A stretch of DNA of 64,000 nucleotides from CAWIVH01 sp963839475. Lineage in GTDB: Bacteria; Acidobacteriota; UBA6911. The stretch spans positions 868,001 through 932,000 of the forward strand of contig CAWIVH010000001.1 in assembly GCA_963839475.1 (NCBI GenBank), in the 5' to 3' direction. The notes under the pieces are model-generated. The model was not told where the DNA came from. It saw only the letters and a list, made by a program, of their open reading frames with translations, and did not search any database. The position numbers were made by a program, and so were the translations under genes. Shown here piece after piece: positions 26,028 through 33,472 of the stretch (position 1 is its first letter; every line of letters starts with the position of its first letter).

Positions 26028-26056
26028 TTGACAAGAAGAAAGTATTCCGCTAAATT
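26028..26056 (+). promoter_or_regulatory. Sigma-70-like promoter of the TPR protein
   Basis: TTGACA at 26028-26033, a 17-base spacer, and TAAATT at 26051-26056. The predicted start near 26063 gives a leader of about 73 bases before ATG 26136. Confidence 0.65.
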
Positions 26057-26135
26057 TCTATATGCACATGACTTATAAAGTCGGGCGCGGCTCTCAGGAG
26101 CATGCCCGGCAGCCTGGGGAGCTTGTTTTTCAGCC

Positions 26136-26558
26136 ATGAAGAAAACCTTGTGCTGGTTCATTGTTACAGCCTGTTCAGCTGTTGTTTTCTCCTTCCCGCA
26201 GTCTCGTCCGGGGAGGCCCGCTTTGATCCGGGATACCGACACCGCGGAGGGGAAAGAAGCGCCAGACGTTGAAAAAGAAAAACCATACGATCCGCTGATG
26301 GCGGAAAAAAGCATAAAAATAGGCGATTTCTATCTCAAAAAGAAAAATTATACTGCCGCGATTGAAAGGTACCTCGAAGCGCTGCAATACCAACCGGACC
26401 GGTGGGAGGCTTTTGACGCGCTTGGGCGCACCTATGAAAAGAACGGGGAGCCGGCGAAGGCTGGCGCGATCTACCAGGAGTATATCAACAAGAACCCGGA
26501 GTCGCCGAAGGTGCCGGAAGTTCGTTCCCGACTGGCCAAGCTGGAAAAACGGCAGTAA
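26136..26558 (+). CDS. Exported TPR protein
   Basis: The 140-residue product begins with a signal sequence (MKKTLCWFIVTACSAVVFSF), then a charged linker of about 45 residues. Two to three tetratricopeptide repeats follow (AEKSIKIGDFYLKKKNYTAA with IERYLEALQY, then AFDALGRTYEKNGEPAKAGA with IYQEYINK). It should sit in the periplasm or be anchored to a membrane and mediate protein contacts, perhaps as a small envelope-assembly factor. The Cys at residue 13 lies inside the hydrophobic segment and does not form a clear lipobox. It has its own promoter and converges on holB, ten bases away. Specific function is unknown. Confidence 0.75.
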   Translation: MKKTLCWFIVTACSAVVFSFPQSRPGRPALIRDTDTAEGKEAPDVEKEKPYDPLMAEKSIKIGDFYLKKKNYTAAIERYLEALQYQPDRWEAFDALGRTYEKNGEPAKAGAIYQEYINKNPESPKVPEVRSRLAKLEKRQ

Positions 26559-26567
26559 CTGCGTTCT

Positions 26568-27662
26568 TCACCGGAGGCAGGAAGCCAGGAATATCGCTTC
26601 GATTCCCATCTGACGGTTGATGTTACCCTTGAGAGCGCGCCTGAACTTCTTGAAGGCCTCAATGCCGGCCACGATGTCGTCTCGGGTTGCCCTCGTCGCC
26701 AGCCAGGCCAGTTCCTTCTGCAAATCGAGCTGACGGACGCGTTCCGGCGCCACGCCCGCAAAGTAGGCGTCCTGCAGAATCGTCTCGACAGCTTCCAGCC
26801 ACATATCGAATCGGGCTTTATCCTTATCCTTCACCAGGGCCGAGATCATGACGCTGGCCTCATGGAAACTCCCACGCGCGAGAAGCAGACCGGCAAAACG
26901 AAGCGCCTGGCTTCGAATCTCGCCGAAATCGCCCGTGTCAAAACTCAGCGCGGCTTCCAGGCTGCCGTGGCTGAAAATCGCGGCCAGCCTGGCATCGGCG
27001 GGATTGGCCTTCCTCGTCCGCACCAGGAAATCTTCAATCTGGTGCGGGGGAATTCCGCCGAGATTGAGCAGCCGGGACCTGGAGCGGATGGTTTGCAGCA
27101 GCAGATAGGGATTCGCGGTTACCAGCATGAGAATGGTCCGGCTGGGGGGTTCTTCAAGGGTCTTGAGCAGGCTATTCTGGGCTTCTCCCCGCATGAGTTC
27201 GGCCGGGTCCAGGACGAACACCCGGAATTTCGCCTCAAACGGCTGATACGAAATCTCCGTGATCAGTTCCCTCACCTGCTCGATACTGATGGTCGATTTT
27301 TCCGGCCCGATCAAGCGGACATCAGGATGCTGATCTGCCCTCGTTCGGCAGGCGGCACAGCCGCCGCACGCCTGGTCTGCTTTCGGAGATATGCACTGGC
27401 AATATCTCGACTGCAGCACGGCCATAATCTTCCGGCACAGCGAGCACGATCCGCAGGCCCCTTCCGGCCTAGGCGACAGGCAGTTGAGCTCCCGGGCCAG
27501 GAGGATCGCCAGCGTGCTTTTGCCGATGCCCGGTGGGCCGGCCAGAATCAATGCGTGGGGAAACCGATCCTGCGCAATCGCGCGCCGCAGCACATCGACT
27601 ACATGCCCATTTCCGATAAATTCAGACAAGCCTGTCGGCAATGTCATTTTTTCAGCGGGCAT
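26568..27662 (-). CDS. holB: DNA polymerase III delta-prime subunit with duplicated zinc module
   Basis: The 364-residue clamp-loader subunit has an AAA+ fold with Walker A AGPPGIGKST at residues 41-50. The sensor region is LLKTLEEPPSRTILMLVTAN. The zinc module normally has the spacing C-x8-C-x2-C-x2-C once. Here it occurs twice in a row, at Cys 61, 70, 73, 76 and at Cys 90, 99, 102, 105, the second followed by the usual HPDV. The tail (about residues 210-364) is the helical collar domain. It overlaps tmk by 11 bases; this tmk-holB order is common in bacteria. Identity is well supported; whether both zinc sites fold is unknown. Confidence 0.9.
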   Translation of the reverse strand: MPAEKMTLPTGLSEFIGNGHVVDVLRRAIAQDRFPHALILAGPPGIGKSTLAILLARELNCLSPRPEGACGSCSLCRKIMAVLQSRYCQCISPKADQACGGCAACRTRADQHPDVRLIGPEKSTISIEQVRELITEISYQPFEAKFRVFVLDPAELMRGEAQNSLLKTLEEPPSRTILMLVTANPYLLLQTIRSRSRLLNLGGIPPHQIEDFLVRTRKANPADARLAAIFSHGSLEAALSFDTGDFGEIRSQALRFAGLLLARGSFHEASVMISALVKDKDKARFDMWLEAVETILQDAYFAGVAPERVRQLDLQKELAWLATRATRDDIVAGIEAFKKFRRALKGNINRQMGIEAIFLASCLR

Positions 27663-28287
27663 GGATTACCTGCTCGAGCTGAGGCACGATGTGCGAGAAA
27701 ACTTCCTCAGGGGTACCATCCGCAGGAATGATCCGGAACCGGCCAGGCGACCTGCGGGCCAAGGAGAGATAGGCTTCCCGCACCGCCCTGTGAAAGCTGA
27801 TTTCCTCATCTTCGAAGCGTCCCTCCGCCGCAGCTGCGGAGTCGGCGGCATTGCGGCTGCGGGCCCGCATCAGTCCGATGGCCGGATCGAGGTCGAAAAG
27901 GAAGGTCAGGTCCGGCTCCGGAATCCCCAGAATCCCGGCAAGCCGGTCGATCGTTTCGACAGGGATCCCGCGGGCGGCTCCCTGGTATGCCAGCGTAGCA
28001 TCGTGGTAGCGGTCCGATAGCACCGTTACGCCCTTCTTCACCGCGGGCTCGATGATCTCATGCAAATGCTGGTTTCGGTCGGCAAGATAAAGCAGCAGCT
28101 CGCTCATCGGCTCGCGCCGAGCCCCGCCGGTGCCCAGCAGGATCTGGCGCACCGATACACCAAAGGCGGTTCCGCCCGGTTCCCGGGTAACCAGGCAACG
28201 AACACCATGCCCCGAGAGATACTTTTCAGCGCGGCTGATCTGCAAGGATTTGCCCGATCCTTCGACACCTTCGAAAGTGATGAACAT
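27652..28287 (-). CDS. tmk: Thymidylate kinase
   Basis: ATG 28287 is chosen because the protein then starts MFITFEGVEGSGKS, the normal N-terminus with the P-loop, and AAGGA lies upstream. A longer in-frame ATG at 28359 adds 24 residues unlike the family. The 211-residue product phosphorylates dTMP to dTDP. Other motifs are TREPGGTAFG (the DR-x-like substrate loop region), VLSDRYHDATLAYQGAARG (YD/DRY loop) and LTFLFDLDPAIGLMRARSR. It overlaps the start of holB downstream by 11 bases, so the pair is co-translated. Confidence 0.95.
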   Translation of the reverse strand: MFITFEGVEGSGKSLQISRAEKYLSGHGVRCLVTREPGGTAFGVSVRQILLGTGGARREPMSELLLYLADRNQHLHEIIEPAVKKGVTVLSDRYHDATLAYQGAARGIPVETIDRLAGILGIPEPDLTFLFDLDPAIGLMRARSRNAADSAAAAEGRFEDEEISFHRAVREAYLSLARRSPGRFRIIPADGTPEEVFSHIVPQLEQVIHAR

Positions 28288-28388
28288 GTCGCCGTCCTTG
28301 CTTGAACCCGTGAAGATCTTTAGAATTCCGGTGGGAGAGTAACAAACAGGCAACCTCAACTCAACGCCGATTTGGCCCAGAGCGATAA

Positions 28389-29090
28389 ATGTCAGCCATT
28401 CTTCAGAATATCTGTGAAATCAAGCAGGGCATCGCCGCCGCAGCCGTCGCGGCCGGACGGAGACCGGAGGACATCAAGCTCCTGGCAGTCAGCAAAACCT
28501 TTGCTGTCGACGCCATTCGGGAAGCCGTCGCAGCAGGGCAGACATGTTTCGGCGAAAACCGGGTGCAGGAAGCGGAAGCCAAAATCCTCGGCTTAAAAAA
28601 CCAACCCGGAATGGAATGGCACCTGATCGGCCACCTTCAGTCCAACAAGGCACGGCGTGCGGCAGACCTTTTCCACGTGATCCACTCCGTCGACAGCGTC
28701 AAGCTGGCAGAGCGGCTGAACCAGGCCTGCATTGAGACCGGGAAGCTTCTTTCCATCCTGATCCAGGTCGACTTGGGGCTGGAGGAAACCAAGTTCGGCG
28801 CCGGAGCCGGGCAGGTTCGTGAGATCGCCGCTGCGGTGGCGGAAATGCGCGGGTTGCGGCTGAACGGGCTGATGACCCTACCGCCGTTTTTCGAGGATCC
28901 GGAACAGGCGGCTCCCTTTTTCCGCAAGCTTCGCGAAATCCGTGATGAGCTCGAACTGGAAACGCCCGGCTGTATGGGCGAACGCCACCTTTCAATGGGC
29001 ATGACCCACGATTTCGCAGTCGCCATCCGCGAAGGGGCCACCATCGTCCGCATTGGCACGGCAATTTTCGGGGAGCGGTCTCATGCCTGA
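28389..29090 (+). CDS. yggS: YggS-family pyridoxal-phosphate homeostasis protein
   Basis: The 233-residue protein has the alanine-racemase-like barrel of YggS/PLPBP. The lysine that binds PLP is in IKLLAVSKTFAVDAI. FGENRVQEAEAKI, WHLIGHLQSNKAR, the glycine-rich phosphate site near LSMGMTHDFAVAI and the ending IVRIGTAIFGER are all conserved. The family buffers PLP and affects amino- and keto-acid balance but has no known catalytic activity. It overlaps yggU by eight bases, the same pairing seen in many bacteria. It is divergent from tmk, with about 100 bases between the starts. Confidence 0.94.
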   Translation: MSAILQNICEIKQGIAAAAVAAGRRPEDIKLLAVSKTFAVDAIREAVAAGQTCFGENRVQEAEAKILGLKNQPGMEWHLIGHLQSNKARRAADLFHVIHSVDSVKLAERLNQACIETGKLLSILIQVDLGLEETKFGAGAGQVREIAAAVAEMRGLRLNGLMTLPPFFEDPEQAAPFFRKLREIRDELELETPGCMGERHLSMGMTHDFAVAIREGATIVRIGTAIFGERSHA

Positions 29091-29391
29091 ACCGTCACTG
29101 CAGGTCAGAGAATCGGGAGAATCGCTGGAAATCACCCTGCATGTCCAGCCCCGGGCCAGGCGCACCGAAATTGCCGGCCAGTTCAACGGGGCATTGAAGC
29201 TCAAGGTGATGGCACCTCCGGTTGACGACGCCGCGAACAAAGCCGTCATTCAATTTTTCGCTTCTTTTCTGTCGATTCCGAGATCACGAATCGAAATCAT
29301 CTCAGGTGAAAAGTCGCGAGAAAAGAAAATCCGGATCGGCGGGGTCAAGCTGGCGGACTTTGAGGCCCGGATCGCTCAACCCCGGAGATAA
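29083..29391 (+). CDS. yggU: YggU/DUF167-family protein
   Basis: ATG 29083 overlaps the end of yggS by eight bases. The upstream part of the longer frame is inside yggS and is ignored. The 102-residue product shows the DUF167 pattern LHVQPRARRTEIAGQFNGAL, LKVMAPPVDDAANKAVIQFF and IEIISGEKSREKKIRI. Structures of relatives are known but the biochemical role is not. Linkage to yggS is widespread and suggests a shared but unproven role. Confidence 0.92.
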   Translation: MPEPSLQVRESGESLEITLHVQPRARRTEIAGQFNGALKLKVMAPPVDDAANKAVIQFFASFLSIPRSRIEIISGEKSREKKIRIGGVKLADFEARIAQPRR

Positions 29392-29516
29392 AATTGTATT
29401 TCGATGGCTTCAAAGATCGCCCTCGGGGACCGCGAGCCTGTGCAAAAGCTGTGAAAAAGATTGAGACTGCCGCCCCTAAGATTCAATGATCATTAAAGAT
29501 AGTCTGTTTCCAGGAT

Positions 29517-29536
29517 TTTTCCACTTCTGTGGAAAA
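29517..29536. terminator. Perfect 8-bp hairpin between convergent genes
   Basis: TTTTCCAC (29517-29524) and GTGGAAAA (29529-29536) pair perfectly around a four-base loop. It lies between the ends of yggU and the leftward membrane-protein gene and could end either transcript. There is no extra T-tract beyond the stem. Confidence 0.35.
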
Positions 29537-29567
29537 CTTCCCTGGATCATTGCGCCCGCCGGGACGA

Positions 29568-30272
29568 TCAGTCAATTCGGATCGGCCCCCCTGACTGCGG
29601 CGGCACGGGTGGTGGAACAATGGGCGGCACGGGTGGCGGAACCATTTGTTGATCTCCAAAAATCATATAGAAGGCCACCACGGAAGCGCAAAACGATACC
29701 GGGATGGACAGGACCAGTCCCACCAGGCATGCCAGCGCCCCAAGAATGTTGATGCCGATCATGACCAGAGCAAAAATAATCATCGTCGGCAGATTCTCGG
29801 TGACCGCCCGACGGCTGGTTTCGAGAGCTTGCCAGAAATCCAATTTATAGGTGACCACGACGAAGCTGGCGAACATGTAGCCCAATGCGAGGTAAAGCCC
29901 AGGGATGATGCAGAGTAGCGTCCCGACAAACATTAAAATGCCGCCAACCAATCCCACAAGGAAGAGAGGCCCCGTGTATTGGAATCCCTCGAAGAAGTCC
30001 TGAAAAACGGCGGGCTCATTGCGGATCCTTTTCCGAATGTAGGTAAAATACCCTGCCGACATTGCCGGACTTATGACCCAGCTGACGATCCAGCCCAGGA
30101 TCGGGATGGCCGCCAGGCCAAGGGAAATGACCAGGACAAGAAGCGTATAGCCGATAAATGGACCCAGGTTTTGCATCGCCAGATCCCATCCGCGTTGCAC
30201 GCATTCGCCGACGGGAATATCCACCTTCCGGAACGAAATCTCTCTTTCGGGTATGCCTTGAGTAGCGTACAT
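29568..30272 (-). CDS. Multipass inner-membrane protein of unknown function
   Basis: ATG 30272 is chosen because GGAGG sits six bases upstream; a longer frame adds four residues. The 234-residue protein has about five hydrophobic segments (FIGYTLLVLVISLGLAAIPI, LGWIVSWVISPAMSAGYF, FLVGLVGGILMFVGTLLCII, MIIFALVMIGINILGALACL, and a final one). A cytoplasmic-like DFWQALETSRRAV loop separates the third and fourth. The tail is Pro-rich (VPPPVPPIVPPP). The pattern resembles DUF975 or glycerophosphodiester-phosphodiesterase membrane domains, but no function can be stated. It is the last gene of the long leftward run from hrcA, 44 bases after the DUF2007 gene. Confidence 0.75.
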   Translation of the reverse strand: MYATQGIPEREISFRKVDIPVGECVQRGWDLAMQNLGPFIGYTLLVLVISLGLAAIPILGWIVSWVISPAMSAGYFTYIRKRIRNEPAVFQDFFEGFQYTGPLFLVGLVGGILMFVGTLLCIIPGLYLALGYMFASFVVVTYKLDFWQALETSRRAVTENLPTMIIFALVMIGINILGALACLVGLVLSIPVSFCASVVAFYMIFGDQQMVPPPVPPIVPPPVPPQSGGPIRID

Positions 30273-30316
30273 CACAACCTCCACAGCCAGATTAGATCAT
30301 CACAGTTGCCGTCCAG

Positions 30317-30601
30317 CTAATCTTGCCCGTCTTCCACCTCCACCAGCCGCAGAGATGCCTCAGAACGCCTGTGATCCGCCAGCACGCGGCGGGCGTCCTC
30401 TGCCAGAAACGCCGGCACATAGATGCGGATTTCGGCGACGCCTTTGGCTGAAAGGGGATAAATCCGATGGGGCAGCTCCGCCATATAGTGGCAGGGGATG
30501 CTGTAGCTTTCGAGAAGACTCTTGATAACCGAGGCTTCGCTGTTCATCCATGTTCGCGCGACCACGACAGGCTCGCTATTATCCATGAACTCCGCTGTCA
30601 T
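30317..30601 (-). CDS. DUF2007-family small protein
   Basis: ATG 30601 overlaps the stop of the upstream outer-membrane gene (ATGA). The 94-residue product has the DUF2007 pattern ARTWMNSEASVIKSLLESYS and IPCHY at the front and EIRIYVPAFLAEDARRVLAD at the end, a ferredoxin-like alpha-beta unit sometimes called a putative signal-transducing protein. Known members are small regulatory-looking proteins of unknown mechanism. Coupling to the outer-membrane gene is clear from the overlap. Confidence 0.8.
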   Translation of the reverse strand: MTAEFMDNSEPVVVARTWMNSEASVIKSLLESYSIPCHYMAELPHRIYPLSAKGVAEIRIYVPAFLAEDARRVLADHRRSEASLRLVEVEDGQD

Positions 30602-31446
30602 TTGTGGAATGCCTTGAACTCGTAAGTGATACCCATCACCACTCCGGTATCGGGATCGTAGCTGTGCAGGCCGGCTACACCCGCCAGATCCCATCGCAAG
30701 CCGGCAGCCCTGAATTGGACGCCAAGACGCGCCTGCCCCTGGCTCTCGTTGCCGGTCTTTTCCTGGGCCGTTGCTTCGCGGCCGTTGACTTCCGCCACGA
30801 GATTGACTTTCGCGTGAACCGGGAGGATGAACGCGGCGCCGTAGGTGAGGAGGTCGGCCTGGCCGGATCCGACGGGATTCCCCAGGATGGCCATGCCCAG
30901 GTTCCCAAGCAACCGCGCCCGGCCGATGCGCTTGGACGCCAGCATTGTGGCGTAGAATTGGGTTTCATCATTGCCAAGCCCGGTCGTCTGGCTGGCGTTG
31001 GGAAGCTGGACTCCGAACTTGAAGGCCAATGCCGGCCTCGCCCCTTTCTCGGGGGCCAGTTTCAACTTCGCTGCCAGCAAAATATCGCCGAAATCGTTGG
31101 TCGAATTTCCCGTGACATCAGGGGGACGCGCAGCAGGATACCGCTGCTTGATGGACAGGTAATCCTGCAACACACCTGACATCTGGAATTCGGCATATTC
31201 GCCGACGCCTACCTGCAGTCCCATGACTCCCAGGCGAGCCAGGTCGCCTTCCAATCCGGATAAAGAGAAGCGCTGGTTTTGGAGAAATTCCAACCCGAGT
31301 TCGGTCCGGACTTTCCCCAGGTCCAGCAGTTCCGCATCATCGGTCCGGAGCGGGCGCTGCTGCGCCGAAATCGGTGCCGCCGCCACGAGGAAGGCGACTG
31401 CAATCCATCCCAACTTATTCACGAATGCCCCCATAGGATATTGCAT
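30598..31446 (-). CDS. Outer-membrane beta-barrel protein
   Basis: The 282-residue product (278 if the second ATG, at 31434, is used) has a signal peptide, LGWIAVAFLVAAAPISAQQ. Alternating-hydrophobic strands of a porin-like barrel follow, for example KLKLAPEKGARPALAFKFGV, ATMLASKRIGRARLLGNLGM and HAKVNLVAEVNGREATAQEK, ending in VVMGITYEFKAFHK. It resembles the MetA-pathway/transporter barrel group. No substrate can be named. It follows rsmE by 105 bases in the hrcA-dnaJ run and overlaps the DUF2007 gene. Confidence 0.75.
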   Translation of the reverse strand: MQYPMGAFVNKLGWIAVAFLVAAAPISAQQRPLRTDDAELLDLGKVRTELGLEFLQNQRFSLSGLEGDLARLGVMGLQVGVGEYAEFQMSGVLQDYLSIKQRYPAARPPDVTGNSTNDFGDILLAAKLKLAPEKGARPALAFKFGVQLPNASQTTGLGNDETQFYATMLASKRIGRARLLGNLGMAILGNPVGSGQADLLTYGAAFILPVHAKVNLVAEVNGREATAQEKTGNESQGQARLGVQFRAAGLRWDLAGVAGLHSYDPDTGVVMGITYEFKAFHK

Positions 31447-31551
31447 ATTTCAGGCCGTTGAAAACGCGCCTGGCCACAGATCTCATCTTAACACCATATT
31501 GGTCTTCATCGAGGTCTTTGCGGCGTTGGCGGTGCGATTTTCTTACCAGGA

Positions 31552-32271
31552 CTACCAATTCTGCACTAGAACCATCGCGGCAATGGCGGCTGTTTCGGCA
31601 CGGAGTATACGGGGCCCAAGACCAAAGATCCGATACCCGCATTTCCCGGCTGCCCTGAGTTCATCGCCATGCCATCCGCCTTCGGGTCCGATGCAGAGAA
31701 TTGTCCCGGGAGATGCTGCGGCGGGTTTCACCCATGGATCCTCAGCATTCTCGTAGAGCAGCAGACGTGCGTATTCGGACGGATAGGAAATTTCCAGAAA
31801 GTGATCGAACTCCTCAGGCCGGCGCACTGAAGGCACGGTCCAGCGGCGGCACTGCTTGGATGCTTCGCGAACGATCCGGTTCCACCGCTCCATACGTGAA
31901 TCGAGCTTCTCCGGATGCAGGTGGATTTCGCAATAGCGGGTTTGCAGGGGAACGATTTCATGAATCCCGAGTTCGGTCGCCTTCTGCAGCACCCACTCGA
32001 ACTTATCCGACTTGAGGAGTGATTGGGCAAGAATGAGGCGCGGATGGAAGCCGGCGTCCGTCTCCAATCGAACAAGCTCGATTACGCTGACATGGTCTTC
32101 GTAATATTTCACGATACCGGAAAAACCGTTTCCTTGGCCATCAAGAATCTGCACGGTTTCGCCGGCTTTGAGTCTGAGGACATGTCGGAGATGGTGAGCC
32201 TCATCGGGCGGCAGGAGAGCGGTTCTGTCGCGGATGCAATCAGGGGAAATGAAAAATCGCCGTCGCGACAT
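31552..32271 (-). CDS. rsmE: 16S rRNA m3U1498 methyltransferase
   Basis: ATG 32271 gives the expected N-terminus MSRRRFFISPDCI; the longer frame adds 16 atypical residues. The 239-residue SPOUT-class enzyme methylates U1498 of 16S rRNA. It shows DEAHHLRHVLRLKAGE (PUA-like part), LILAQSLLKSDKFEWVLQKA with TELGIHEIVPLQT, and the knot motifs CIGPEGGWHGDEL and LGPRILRAETAAIAAM. It lies 70 bases after dnaJ; a dnaJ-rsmE (or dnaJ-prmA-rsmE) order is common. Confidence 0.93.
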   Translation of the reverse strand: MSRRRFFISPDCIRDRTALLPPDEAHHLRHVLRLKAGETVQILDGQGNGFSGIVKYYEDHVSVIELVRLETDAGFHPRLILAQSLLKSDKFEWVLQKATELGIHEIVPLQTRYCEIHLHPEKLDSRMERWNRIVREASKQCRRWTVPSVRRPEEFDHFLEISYPSEYARLLLYENAEDPWVKPAAASPGTILCIGPEGGWHGDELRAAGKCGYRIFGLGPRILRAETAAIAAMVLVQNW

Positions 32272-32341
32272 GGGCGCCCGCAGCAGAGAATCCGGCACTC
32301 CGCGCCGGGTGTCCGGCATATGGCGCCGGCACCCGGGCGGC

Positions 32342-33454
32342 CTAGCCGAAGATGTCCTTCACCTTGTCGAAAAGGTTGCGCTCCTGGTCGATCTCGTCTT
32401 CCTTGCTGACCTTGCTGAGCGACTCCCAGAGCTGTCGCTGCTCCTTGGTGAGCTTGGTTGGAATGGCTACATTCACCGTGACGAACTGATCGCCGCGCCC
32501 CCGTTCCCCGAGGCTGACGATCCCTTTGTTGCGCAGCCGGAAGGAAGTGCCGCTCTGGGTCCCTTCCGGTATTTTGAGCTTTTCTTCACCTTCCAGGGTT
32601 GGAACAGTGATTTCGGCTCCGAGCACCGCCTGGATGACACCCACGGGAATCTGGCAGTAAATGTTGTTTCCCTGCCGCTGGAAAAAGGGATGTTCCTCGA
32701 CATAAATCACGACGTAGAGATCACCGGAGGGTCCGCCGCGCGTTCCGGCTTCACCCTCGCTCTGGATGCGCAGACGGGCGCCATTGTCGACTCCGGCCGG
32801 AATCTTGATCTCGAGAACCTTTTCCTTGTTGACGCGGCCGCGCCCCTGACAGGTTTCGCAGGGATCGCGAATGATTTTGCCGGCACCGTTGCACTGACCG
32901 CAGGTGCGGCTGATGGAGAAAAATCCTTGCTGATAGCGCACCTGACCCTGTCCGTGGCAGGCATTGCAGGTTACCGGGCTTTTCCCTTTGGCCGTGCCTC
33001 GTCCCTCGCAGGAGCTGCAGGTATCCTGCCGGGGAATTTTGATCTTGGTTTTTAGGCCGAAGGCCGCCTCGCGAAATGAAATCTTGAGATCATAGCGCAG
33101 ATCGGAGCCTCTTTCCGGTCCGCTGCCCCGGCGACGGCCCCCGAACACGTCGCCAAAACCAAAAAACTCGCCGAGAATGTCCCCGAAATCGCCAAAGGTT
33201 GCCGGATCAAAACCCGAGAACCCGCCTTGCATGCCATTATGCCCGAACCGGTCATAGCGCGCGCGCTTTTCGGGATCGCTGAGCACGCTGTATGCTTCGG
33301 CAGCCTCTTTGAATTTTTCTTCCGCGGCTTTGTCGTGAGGGTTTTTGTCGGGATGGTACTTCAGCGCCAGCTTGCGATAGGAACTCTTGATTTCCTGATC
33401 GCTCGCTCCCTGCTGAATCCCAAGCACTTCATAGTAATCGCGTTTCTGGCTCAA
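32342..33454 (-). CDS. dnaJ: Chaperone protein DnaJ
   Basis: The 370-residue co-chaperone has a J domain with the HPD motif in LALKYHPDKNPHDKAAEE, a Gly/Phe linker (residues about 75-110) and four CxxCxGxG zinc repeats (CSSCEGRG, CNACHGQG, CGQCNGAG, CETCQGRG). C-terminal substrate-binding domains follow with RIQSEGEAGTRGGPSGDLYV. All key residues are present. It stimulates DnaK ATPase and delivers clients. It lies 18 bases after dnaK. Confidence 0.97.
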   Translation of the reverse strand: MSQKRDYYEVLGIQQGASDQEIKSSYRKLALKYHPDKNPHDKAAEEKFKEAAEAYSVLSDPEKRARYDRFGHNGMQGGFSGFDPATFGDFGDILGEFFGFGDVFGGRRRGSGPERGSDLRYDLKISFREAAFGLKTKIKIPRQDTCSSCEGRGTAKGKSPVTCNACHGQGQVRYQQGFFSISRTCGQCNGAGKIIRDPCETCQGRGRVNKEKVLEIKIPAGVDNGARLRIQSEGEAGTRGGPSGDLYVVIYVEEHPFFQRQGNNIYCQIPVGVIQAVLGAEITVPTLEGEEKLKIPEGTQSGTSFRLRNKGIVSLGERGRGDQFVTVNVAIPTKLTKEQRQLWESLSKVSKEDEIDQERNLFDKVKDIFG

Positions 33455-33472
33455 TGCACAACTCCGGCTTTG

